From an uncultured Oscillospiraceae bacterium (lineage in GTDB: Bacteria > Bacillota > Clostridia > Oscillospirales > Acutalibacteraceae), in NCBI GenBank assembly GCA_900543395.1, contig UQQT01000026.1, positions 1-32,746 on the forward strand: a stretch of 32,746 nucleotides of DNA. Reading direction: 5' to 3'. A program made the position numbers and the translations under genes. Below the pieces are notes generated by a model, which was given only the letters and a program-made list of their open reading frames with translations, searched no databases and was not told the origin of the DNA. Positions 14,277 to 21,501 of this stretch are shown piece by piece. Within the stretch, counting starts at the first letter, position 1; every line of letters starts with the position of its first letter.

Positions 14277-16640
14277 ATGTTTATATCAATGAATTGGGTC
14301 AGAGAATTCGTCAATCTCGACGGTCTCGACCTTGAAAAGCTCATTCGCCGTTTCACTCTTTCCACGGCGGAGGTAGAGGATATTTATTATAAGGGCGGCG
14401 ATATAAAGGATGTAGTCGTCGGACAGATTCTGACCGTCGAAAATCATCCGAATTCTAAAAAGCTTCACTTGCTTAAAGTCGACGTAGGAAGCGAGGTTCT
14501 CGATATCGTATGCGGCGCGCCTAATGTTAAGGTCGGAATGAAAACGGCTGTAGCTAAGTGCGGGGGCAGAGTTCCCGCAGGCGAAATCAATAAGGCTACA
14601 TTGGCGGGCTGCGATTCGTACGGTATGTGCTGTTCGTCGGCGGAGCTGGGCATAAGCGACGACAATTCGGGAATATGGGAGATAACCGACGATATCGCAG
14701 TCGGAACTGACATTCTCGACGCGTACCCGATTAAGGATATTATATTCGAAGTCGACAACAAGTCGATAACAAACCGCCCCGACCTCTGGGGTCACTACGG
14801 AATCGCGCGCGAATTTGCCGCTGTTACAAAAAGACCGCTTAAAGACGTTGAGATTTTCTCCGACGCATGCGATTCGGGTTCCGCCGTCCCCGTAACAGTT
14901 ACGAGAGACGACCTTGTTTACAGATATATTTCTCTTAAAATTTCGGGAGTTACAAAGACTGTCAGCCCCATGACAATGCAGATAAGACTTTTCTACTGCG
15001 GAATGAGGGGAATCAATCTCCTTGCAGACCTTACGAACTACGTAATGCTCGAGCTCGGTCAGCCGATGCACGCGTTTGACGCAAGAAAGATTGACGCCAT
15101 TAAAATCGGTACGCCCGATAAGCCCTTTAAATTCAAAACCCTCGACGACGTTGAGCGCGATATCGACGAGAACACGCTCATGATTTACAATAACGATACG
15201 CCCGTCGCGGTCGCGGGAATTATGGGCGGACTCGATTCGGAGATTGTCGGCACGACGGATTCCGTTGTTCTCGAGAGCGCGAATTTCGACGGCGTAAGCG
15301 TAAGAAAGACCTCGTCGAGACTCGCTCTGAGAACCGACGCGAGCATGCGTTACGAGAAGATTCTCGACCCCGAGCTTACCATGACCGCGACCCGCCGTTT
15401 TGTTAAATTATTAAAGGATATAGACCCGGAGTGCTATATTGATTCAAAAATAAACGACGTTTACGTAAAGCATTATCCCGTCATCACGCTTACGTTTGAT
15501 AAAAAATACGTTGACCGCTATACGGGAATTGAGATAAGCAACGAGCAGATTCTCGAAACGCTTAATGCTCTCGGATTCGATGCTTCGTTCGACGGCGAGA
15601 AATTCACCGTAGTCGTTCCCTCATGGAGAGCGACAAAGGACGTTACGATCAAAGCCGACATTATCGAGGAAATCACGCGTATTTACGGCTATGACAATTT
15701 TAAAATCGTTACGACCCGTTCGCCGTTAAAGCCCGTCCGCGCAGAGGTATGCAAGGACGAGGATTACAGAATCAAAGACCTGCTCGTCGATAAATTCAAC
15801 CTCCATGAGGTTCATTCGTACATCTGGTGCGACGGCAAGAAGTATAAGAAGCTCGGAATAGACGTCGAGGACAACGTAAGAATTCTCAATATCGCGACGG
15901 CGGAGAACGGAACCGTCAGAAATTCGATGATCCCCACGCTTCTCTCCATGACTTATGAGAATAAATCATACGCTCCCGCATTCGGCATTTTCGAAATCGG
16001 CAGAGTCGCCGACGGCACAGACGAGAACGGCTGCTGTATTGAGAGAAAAAGACTCGGAATCACTCTTTTTGATAAAACCGTCAGCGAAAAAGAGCTTTAC
16101 TTCAAGATGCTCGCCAGGGTCAAGTTCTTATTTAAGTCGATTAAAAAGGCTGAACCGGCGCTTGCTAAGGTCGGAATAAGACACAACTGGCAGCACCCGA
16201 AGAACACCGCGGAAATCACTTATGACGGCAGAAAGTGCGGATATATCTGCACGCTTCACCCGACGGTAAATCAGAAGATAGACAAGAACGCTTCGATAGT
16301 CTGCGCAGAAATCGACCTTGACGAATTCTATCTGACAGGCGTATGCGATATAGAATTCGCAGAGCCGTCGAAATTCCCGTCAATCGACGTTGACCTCTCG
16401 CTTATCGTTTCCGAGGGTCAGAGATACGCCGATATTAAGAAATGCTGGGAAACGCTCAGTCTTTCGGAGCTTAAATCCGATACGGTTATCGATACATTCG
16501 AGCTCGGCTCAGTCAAGAGCATAACCGTCCGTCTCTCGTTCTCATCAAACGACAGAACGCTGTCCATGGAGGAAATCCAGGAGCATACGGATAAGATACT
16601 CGAAAATCTTAAGACTATAGGCGTAACTCTCAAGGTGTAA
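14277..16640 (+). CDS. pheT: Phenylalanyl-tRNA synthetase beta subunit
   Basis: This 787-residue partner of PheS starts with MFISMNWVREFVNLDGLDL and has an OB-fold tRNA-binding domain (about 40-150; VVVGQILTVENHPNSKKLHLLKVD is its opening stretch). B3/B4 editing-type domains follow, then B5 and a core-like domain. A C-terminal FDX-ACB anticodon-binding domain (about 695-787; KFPSIDVDLSLIVSEG, LSFSSNDRTLSMEEIQE) ends the protein. The length is normal for bacterial PheT. AGGAGGGGG lies 7 nt before the ATG. The operon ends at a strong terminator about 45 nt downstream. Confidence 0.97.
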   Translation: MFISMNWVREFVNLDGLDLEKLIRRFTLSTAEVEDIYYKGGDIKDVVVGQILTVENHPNSKKLHLLKVDVGSEVLDIVCGAPNVKVGMKTAVAKCGGRVPAGEINKATLAGCDSYGMCCSSAELGISDDNSGIWEITDDIAVGTDILDAYPIKDIIFEVDNKSITNRPDLWGHYGIAREFAAVTKRPLKDVEIFSDACDSGSAVPVTVTRDDLVYRYISLKISGVTKTVSPMTMQIRLFYCGMRGINLLADLTNYVMLELGQPMHAFDARKIDAIKIGTPDKPFKFKTLDDVERDIDENTLMIYNNDTPVAVAGIMGGLDSEIVGTTDSVVLESANFDGVSVRKTSSRLALRTDASMRYEKILDPELTMTATRRFVKLLKDIDPECYIDSKINDVYVKHYPVITLTFDKKYVDRYTGIEISNEQILETLNALGFDASFDGEKFTVVVPSWRATKDVTIKADIIEEITRIYGYDNFKIVTTRSPLKPVRAEVCKDEDYRIKDLLVDKFNLHEVHSYIWCDGKKYKKLGIDVEDNVRILNIATAENGTVRNSMIPTLLSMTYENKSYAPAFGIFEIGRVADGTDENGCCIERKRLGITLFDKTVSEKELYFKMLARVKFLFKSIKKAEPALAKVGIRHNWQHPKNTAEITYDGRKCGYICTLHPTVNQKIDKNASIVCAEIDLDEFYLTGVCDIEFAEPSKFPSIDVDLSLIVSEGQRYADIKKCWETLSLSELKSDTVIDTFELGSVKSITVRLSFSSNDRTLSMEEIQEHTDKILENLKTIGVTLKV

Positions 16641-16684
16641 AAACGGGGATGTTAAAAACACCCATATCAAAAATAAACAACAAA

Positions 16685-16734
16685 GCGGCGGCTGTAAAAC
16701 TCGGTTTTACAGCCGCCGCCGTTTTTTTATTTTA
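16685..16734 (+). terminator. Terminator of pheST, possibly bidirectional
   Basis: A perfect 16-bp stem, GCGGCGGCTGTAAAAC with GTTTTACAGCCGCCGC and loop TCG (16685-16719), is followed by CGTTTTTTTATTTT on the plus strand. On the minus strand it is followed by CTTTGTTGTTT, so it may also stop argD transcripts. Confidence 0.9.
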
Positions 16735-16763
16735 ACAATAATTTGTATCAATAAATTATTGTT
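16734..16763 (-). repeat. Solo hairpin of the palindromic repeat family, overlapping the argD stop codon (copy 3)
   Basis: Arms AACAATAATTT and AAATTATTGTT (11 bp, 8-nt loop) match hairpins of copies 1, 2 and 4. The argD stop (TAA, plus 16756-16758) lies in the first arm, and argD ends with the codons AAACAATAA as in copies 1 and 4. There is no CAGT-rich core and no second AT-rich hairpin; the pheST terminator sits on the far side. Confidence 0.6.
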
Positions 16764-17922
16764 TGCACGCATTTTTAATTACGTCTACCGCCTGTTTCAG
16801 CTGTTCGAACGGAATATTCAGCGCCGGGAGGAGGCGTACCTTATCCTTTGCCGTAAGGCACAGCACGCCGTTATTCATGCACTCGGCGACGACTTCCTTT
16901 GCGTTTTTCTTAGTCTTAATTCCTATCATCAGCCCCATTCCGCTGACGCTTTCTACGCCGTCCGAATTCGAAAGAGCCGAGAATATATAGTCGCTTTTTT
17001 CTTTTACTTCGTTTAAAAGTGCGTCGTCGATACGGCTTAAAATGCTTATCGCTCCCGCGCAGCATACGGGGTTTCCGCCGAACGTCGAGCCGTGGTCGCC
17101 GGGCTTTAATACATTCTCAACCTTTTCGCCCATCATGGTCGCGCCTATCGGCAGACCTCCGCCGAGACCCTTTGCCGTAGAAACTATGTCGGGTTTAAGA
17201 CCGTAATTCATATACGCGTACAGCTTTCCCGTTCTGCCGTTGCCGGTCTGAACCTCGTCGATAATCAGCGGAATGTCGTTTTCCTCCGATAGCTTCTGCG
17301 CACAGAGCGTGAATTCCCTATCGAGCGCGATAACTCCGCCCTCGCCCTGTATGATTTCGAGCATGATGCCTGCGGGCTTAACCTCGCTTACGAGCTTTTT
17401 AAGCTCCTCGCAGTCGTTTGCCGTGCAGTAGACGAAGCCCTCTGTCAGCGGTGTGAAATCCTTGTGAAATTTATCCTGTCCCGTTGCGGCGAGAGTCGTT
17501 ATCGTTCTGCCGTGGAAGCTGTTTTTCAGCGTTATGATCGTATAATAATCCTTGCCCTTTTTGCTTTCGGAATATTTACGGGCGGTTTTTATCGCGCACT
17601 CGTTTGCCTCGGCTCCGGAATTTGAAAAGAATACCTTTTTCATGCCCGTTCTCTCGCACATCATTTCAGCAAGCGTCGAACACGGCTCGGTATAATATAA
17701 ATTCGACGTGTGCTGAATTTTGTCAAGCTGACCTTCGACGGCTTTTTTCCACTCGCTGTCCGCGATTCCGAACGCGGTAACGCCGATTCCGCTGCCGAGG
17801 TCGGTGTATTCCCTGCCGTCGCTGCCGACAACTGTCGAACCCTTGCCCGATACTATTTCAATCGGGAAACGCGCGTATGTATTCGCAACGTATAAATTGT
17901 CGTTTTCTGTTATATAACTCAT
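16756..17922 (-). CDS. argD: Acetylornithine aminotransferase
   Basis: This 388-residue class III PLP aminotransferase converts N-acetylglutamate 5-semialdehyde to N-acetylornithine. Family signs are GSGIGVTAFG near the start, SNSGAEANECAIKTAR, SFHGRT, IIDEVQTGNGRTGK (PLP-contacting Asp) and STAKGLGGGLPIGA with the Schiff-base Lys. It is the last gene of the arg operon; its ATG starts one base after the argB stop, with AGAGGG from the argB end serving as ribosome binding site. Its last three codons come from the solo hairpin copy 3. Confidence 0.95.
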   Translation of the reverse strand: MSYITENDNLYVANTYARFPIEIVSGKGSTVVGSDGREYTDLGSGIGVTAFGIADSEWKKAVEGQLDKIQHTSNLYYTEPCSTLAEMMCERTGMKKVFFSNSGAEANECAIKTARKYSESKKGKDYYTIITLKNSFHGRTITTLAATGQDKFHKDFTPLTEGFVYCTANDCEELKKLVSEVKPAGIMLEIIQGEGGVIALDREFTLCAQKLSEENDIPLIIDEVQTGNGRTGKLYAYMNYGLKPDIVSTAKGLGGGLPIGATMMGEKVENVLKPGDHGSTFGGNPVCCAGAISILSRIDDALLNEVKEKSDYIFSALSNSDGVESVSGMGLMIGIKTKKNAKEVVAECMNNGVLCLTAKDKVRLLPALNIPFEQLKQAVDVIKNACKQ

Positions 17923-17923
17923 T

Positions 17924-18790
17924 TTAAACGTCCCTCTTTACCATGGTTCCGGCGCCCTCGTCGGTCAGGAGCTCCATTAATATAGAGTGGTGAACCCTGC
18001 CGTCCATTATGATTACCTTGTCGACTCCCTTTGAAATGGCGTCGATACAGCACTGAACCTTGGGAATCATTCCGCCCGAGATAACGTTCTGCTCTCTTAA
18101 TTTATGCGCATCGGAAATTGTCATATTTCTTATCAGTGTGGACGGGTTGTCCCTGTCGAGCATTACGCCCGCGATATCCGTCATGAGAATAAGACGTTTT
18201 GCGCCGATCGCGCCCGCGATATAAGCCGCCGCGGTGTCGCCGTTTATATTATAAATGTTACCGCTCTTGTCGAATCCGAGCGTTGAAATGACGGGGATGT
18301 AATTATTTTCGAGCAGGTCGTTTACTATTCCGATATTTATTTTCTTAATATTGCCGACGTAGCCGAGACGTTCGTCTTTCATTTCGGCCTCAATCAATTT
18401 GCCGTCCATGCCGGAAATGCCCGCCGCCGCGGTGCCGAGCTGTTCGAGCATTGCTACGAGCGACTTGTTGACCTTGCCGGCGAGAACCATCTGAACAATG
18501 TCGACTGTTTCGCGGTCGGTAACTCTCAGCCCGTCGATAAACTCCGTTTTTTTGCCGAGCTTCGTCATCATACCGCTTATCTCGGGTCCTCCGCCGTGGA
18601 CGAGAACTACCTTGACTCCGACGAGTCTTAGAAGCGCGATATCCTCCATGACTTCGAGCTTTAATTTGTCGTCGGTCATTGCGTTTCCGCCGTATTTTAT
18701 AACGACGACTTTCCCGTAATATTTCTGAATGTACGGCAGAGCCTGCGTCAGAACGCTCGCCCTCTGCGCGTTTGTAAATTCGTCCGTCAT
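17924..18790 (-). CDS. argB: Acetylglutamate kinase
   Basis: This 288-residue amino acid kinase phosphorylates N-acetylglutamate. The nucleotide-binding Lys is in VVIKYGGNAM; the GGGPEIS loop, the INGDTAAAYIAGAIGAKRLILMTDI segment and GGMIPKVQCCIDAI are family hallmarks. An N-terminal helix before the kinase fold (ALPYIQKYYGK) is of the type seen in arginine-inhibited enzymes, so feedback control is possible but not shown. Its ATG overlaps the argJ TGA as ATGA. Confidence 0.96.
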   Translation of the reverse strand: MTDEFTNAQRASVLTQALPYIQKYYGKVVVIKYGGNAMTDDKLKLEVMEDIALLRLVGVKVVLVHGGGPEISGMMTKLGKKTEFIDGLRVTDRETVDIVQMVLAGKVNKSLVAMLEQLGTAAAGISGMDGKLIEAEMKDERLGYVGNIKKINIGIVNDLLENNYIPVISTLGFDKSGNIYNINGDTAAAYIAGAIGAKRLILMTDIAGVMLDRDNPSTLIRNMTISDAHKLREQNVISGGMIPKVQCCIDAISKGVDKVIIMDGRVHHSILMELLTDEGAGTMVKRDV

Positions 18791-20010
18791 GTCCTGTAAT
18801 CTCCGTTTATTTTAATGTAATCATAGGTTATGTCGCAGCCGAAGCACGTGCATTCGGCAGAACCCGACTTCATATCTATATCAATCGTAATATCGTGATC
18901 GGTCAGTATTTTCTTCGCAAGCTCCTCGTCAAAATCGAGTCCCTCGCCGTTTTCGCAGACGGGAATCGAGCCTGCCTTGCTCTTGAACGCTATCGAAACC
19001 TTTGAGGGGTCGAAATCCGCGCCGGAATAGCCCATGGCGCACAGTACGCGTCCCCAGTTAGCGTCGGCGCCGAATATCGCCGCCTTTGTAAGAGTCGAGG
19101 ATATAACGGATTTTGAAACGGTCTGCGCGGTATCTTCATCGGAGGCGTTTTTGACCGTGCATATAATAAGGTGCTTTGCGCCCTCGCCGTCGGACGCCAT
19201 TTCCATCGAAAGACGCGTGCAAAGCTCCTTTAAAGCCGAAACGAATTCGTTATACGCTTCGTTTTTCTCCGTAATAATGTCGTTGTCCGCTTCGCCGTTT
19301 GCCATAACGCAGCAAGTGTCGTTTGTCGATGTGTCGCCGTCGACGCTTATTCTGTTGAATGTGACCTTGACAGTTTCTTTTAACGCCTCTTTAATCATCT
19401 CCGCGCTTATCGCGCAGTCGGACGTTATGAAGCAGAGCATTGTTCCCATGTTCGGATGAATCATACCCGAGCCCTTTGCGATACCGCCCATTTTTACGAC
19501 TTTTCCGCCGACTTCGGTTTCGAGCGCAAGCTCTTTTTTTACGGTGTCGGTCGTCATGATAGCCTTAGCCGCCGCGTCAGAGCCCTCGTCGGAATGTGAA
19601 ATGCTCTTATAAAGCTCGGGCATGCCGTTTTCGATTGCCGATATATTTAAGGGCTGACCGATAACGCCCGTGGAGGCTATAACAACGTCGTTTACTTCGC
19701 AGCCGATCTCCTCAGCCGCCGCGGCGCACATTTTAACCGCGTACTCCTCACCGTGAGGGGCACATGCGTTTGCAATACCGCTGTTAATAACGGCGGCTTT
19801 TGCGGTGCCGTCGGAAAGGTGTTTTATATCCACCGCGATATGAGAGGCTTTTACTTTATTTTTAGTATATACCGCCGCCGCAGTGCATACAGAATCCGAA
19901 ACAATCATTGCGACGTCCTTTTTATTTTTGTTATGCGTTTTAACTCCCATGTGAAGTCCGCCCGCTTTAAATCCGTTGGGGGCGCAGACTCCGCCGTTTA
20001 TATATTTCAT
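18787..20010 (-). CDS. argJ: Glutamate N-acetyltransferase/amino-acid acetyltransferase
   Basis: This 407-residue ArgJ recycles acetyl groups from N-acetylornithine to glutamate. ArgJ precursors cut themselves before a conserved Thr; here the site is in GMIHPNMGTMLCFITSD, so the nucleophile is the Thr of GTML (commonly ATML). The opening GVCAPNGFKAGG and the segments STNDTC and GADANWGRVLCAMGYSG are also typical. A GAGAGG lies upstream of the ATG. It sits between argC and argB in the standard Firmicutes order. Whether it also uses acetyl-CoA cannot be read from sequence. Confidence 0.95.
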   Translation of the reverse strand: MKYINGGVCAPNGFKAGGLHMGVKTHNKNKKDVAMIVSDSVCTAAAVYTKNKVKASHIAVDIKHLSDGTAKAAVINSGIANACAPHGEEYAVKMCAAAAEEIGCEVNDVVIASTGVIGQPLNISAIENGMPELYKSISHSDEGSDAAAKAIMTTDTVKKELALETEVGGKVVKMGGIAKGSGMIHPNMGTMLCFITSDCAISAEMIKEALKETVKVTFNRISVDGDTSTNDTCCVMANGEADNDIITEKNEAYNEFVSALKELCTRLSMEMASDGEGAKHLIICTVKNASDEDTAQTVSKSVISSTLTKAAIFGADANWGRVLCAMGYSGADFDPSKVSIAFKSKAGSIPVCENGEGLDFDEELAKKILTDHDITIDIDMKSGSAECTCFGCDITYDYIKINGDYRT

Positions 20011-20025
20011 TTTAAGTTTCCTCTC

Positions 20026-20946
20026 TTAAATTTCAAGTCCCGTTGTCTCGCCGAGTCCGAGGACTATATTCATATTTTCTATAGCCGAACCGCACGCGCC
20101 CTTGCCGAGGTTGTCGAACAGAGCCGTTACGGTGATTCTCTCGTCGTTTCCGCATACGATAATTTCGAGCGAGTCAAGCCCCGCTTTTTCGTTTGCGTAT
20201 ATCGTCGGAGGCGTATCGTCCTTGCTTTTTACGCTTATTAATTTACTGTCCTTATAAAATTCGCTCAGAGCCTGTCTTACCGAGTCCGCCGTTCTGTTCT
20301 CATTTCCCAAAAGCGTTACGGTAGTCGCCATGCCCTTAAAATAGTCGTCAACAACGGGGCAGAACACGGGCTTTTTGTCAAGCGAACACAGCTTCTGCAT
20401 TTCGGGCAGATGCTTATGCTCCTGCGAGAGCGAGTAAATACCGGGGCTTGACTGAAATTCTGTTTTGCCGTCCGACTCATACTGTGCGATCATCTTTTTC
20501 CCGCCGCCCGAATAACCCGTCAGCGAGAAGCACGAAAGCGATTCTCCGGGGTCGATAATTCCGAGCTTGACGAGCGGAGAAACACAGCTGATAAATCCCG
20601 TGGCGTGACAGCCGGGGTTCGCTATGCGTTTCGAATTTTTTATAATATTTTTTCCGACAAGCTCGGGGAAGCCGTATGTCCAGCCGTTCGCGCATCTGTG
20701 GGCAGTCGACGTGTCTATAACGCATGTCGTTTCGTTTTCGATAAGTTCAGCCGATTCGACCGCCGCCGAGTCGGGCAGACACAGGAACACGACGTCCGAC
20801 ATGTTCATAAGTCTTTTTCTCTCGGAGATGTCCTTGCGCTTATCTTCGTCGATTTTTATAACCTCAACGTCGCTTCTGCATGCGAGCCGTTCACGGATAT
20901 TGAGTCCCGTCGTTCCCGCCGCGCCGTCGATAAATATTTTTTTCAT
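20026..20946 (-). CDS. argC: N-acetyl-gamma-glutamyl-phosphate reductase, short (type 2) form
   Basis: This 306-residue enzyme reduces N-acetylglutamyl phosphate with NADPH. The nucleotide-binding loop is IDGAAGTTGLNIRERL and the catalytic cysteine is in NPGCHATG. The length, about 40 residues below the classical B. subtilis-type ArgC, and the sequence around STAHRC indicate the type 2 subfamily. It is the first gene of argCJBD. GGAG precedes the ATG by 8 nt. The promoter just upstream carries ATATTCA-type boxes. Confidence 0.93.
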   Translation of the reverse strand: MKKIFIDGAAGTTGLNIRERLACRSDVEVIKIDEDKRKDISERKRLMNMSDVVFLCLPDSAAVESAELIENETTCVIDTSTAHRCANGWTYGFPELVGKNIIKNSKRIANPGCHATGFISCVSPLVKLGIIDPGESLSCFSLTGYSGGGKKMIAQYESDGKTEFQSSPGIYSLSQEHKHLPEMQKLCSLDKKPVFCPVVDDYFKGMATTVTLLGNENRTADSVRQALSEFYKDSKLISVKSKDDTPPTIYANEKAGLDSLEIIVCGNDERITVTALFDNLGKGACGSAIENMNIVLGLGETTGLEI

Positions 20947-20980
20947 TACGACATCTCCTTTAATTGAATAAATTTTAAGG

Positions 20981-21027
20981 ATATTGAATATTTTATCATC
21001 ATATATTCAATAAGTCAATGAATATAT
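20981..21027 (-). promoter_or_regulatory. argCJBD promoter with ArgR/AhrC-like boxes
   Basis: On the minus strand TTGACT (plus 21013-21018) and TAAAAT (plus 20990-20995) are 17 bp apart. Three copies of the half-site TGAATAT/ATATTCA surround them: plus 20981-20990 and 21003-21012 form a perfect 10-bp inverted repeat (ATATTGAATA/ATATTCAATA... read on either strand), and TGAATATAT is at 21019-21027. B. subtilis AhrC boxes share the TGAATA core, so repression by arginine is likely. Confidence 0.7.
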
Positions 21028-21308
21028 ACACGAAATATGCATAATTATGCGGATTGTTTTTGTATAACTCCGCTCATTATTATATTAATACAAAAGATAA
21101 CGGTTTTCAAGTTTTTTCAGTGAAGGCTAAGCGGAAAGAAAACGGATATATTTTTTTACTTTTAAAAAACTCAAAAATACAGCAAAAGAGAGTCAAATCC
21201 CATAAGCCCGAAATACTCTGCTTTGTGCTTTCTAAATACGGCATTCCTATGTATAGGATAAATTGTGAATTATATAGATATACTTTGCCGTATTTTGGGT
21301 GCGAAGCT

Positions 21309-21416
21309 GTTTAGATTCATCATATTTTCGTTTCGGCAAGGCAAAGGAACGCAGACAGCCTTTCGGCTTTCAAGTTTCTTTAACGCAGCCGAAGCGGAAA
21401 GAGGGTGAATCTAAAC
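21309..21416 (+). ncRNA. Putative structured RNA or foldback element
   Basis: Four stacked helices enclose one another: GTTTAGATTCA with TGAATCTAAAC (11 bp, 21309-21319/21406-21416), TTTTCGTTTCGGC with GCCGAAGCGGAAA (13 bp, 21325-21337/21388-21400), AAAGGAAC with GTTTCTTT (8 bp, 21343-21350/21374-21381) and apical AGCC-TTTC-GGCT (21357-21368). All three wobble pairs (21328/21397, 21331/21394, 21347/21377) are G-U on the plus strand and A-C mismatches on the minus strand, which favours a plus-strand RNA. No promoter was found, and a mobile foldback element is an alternative. Confidence 0.4.
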
Positions 21417-21451
21417 CTTATGTGTTTGACGAGCTTTTGATGTAAATAAAA

Positions 21452-21490
21452 ACAACGGAGAAACCTACTGAAAATCGGTTTGTCCGTTGT
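21452..21490 (-). terminator. Terminator of the dockerin operon, probably bidirectional
   Basis: ACAACGGA pairs with TCCGTTGT, and after one mismatch AAACC pairs with GGTTT. On the minus strand TTTTTATTT follows; on the plus strand GTATTTTTTT follows. It lies about 12 nt beyond the dockerin gene stop. Confidence 0.8.
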
Positions 21491-21501
21491 GTATTTTTTT
21501 A

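Larger units (their letters stand above)
21028..21501. other. Gene-free stretch with repeats and foldbacks
   Basis: No open frame here has a ribosome binding site. It holds an imperfect direct repeat (21104-21139 and 21367-21402, shared core TTTCAAGTTT and AGCGGAAAG), a 10-bp inverted repeat AAATACGGCA/TGCCGTATTT (21234-21243 and 21286-21295) enclosing TCCTAT-GT-ATAGGA, a nested foldback (21309-21416) and a terminator at the right end. Confidence 0.6.

Noticed and set aside
13419..15071. Minus-strand frames opposite pheS and pheT
   Set aside because: Shadows of strongly conserved genes.
21054..21314. Plus-strand frame of 86 codons
   Set aside because: It starts with TTG, has no ribosome binding site, resembles no protein and covers the repeats and inverted repeats of the region.
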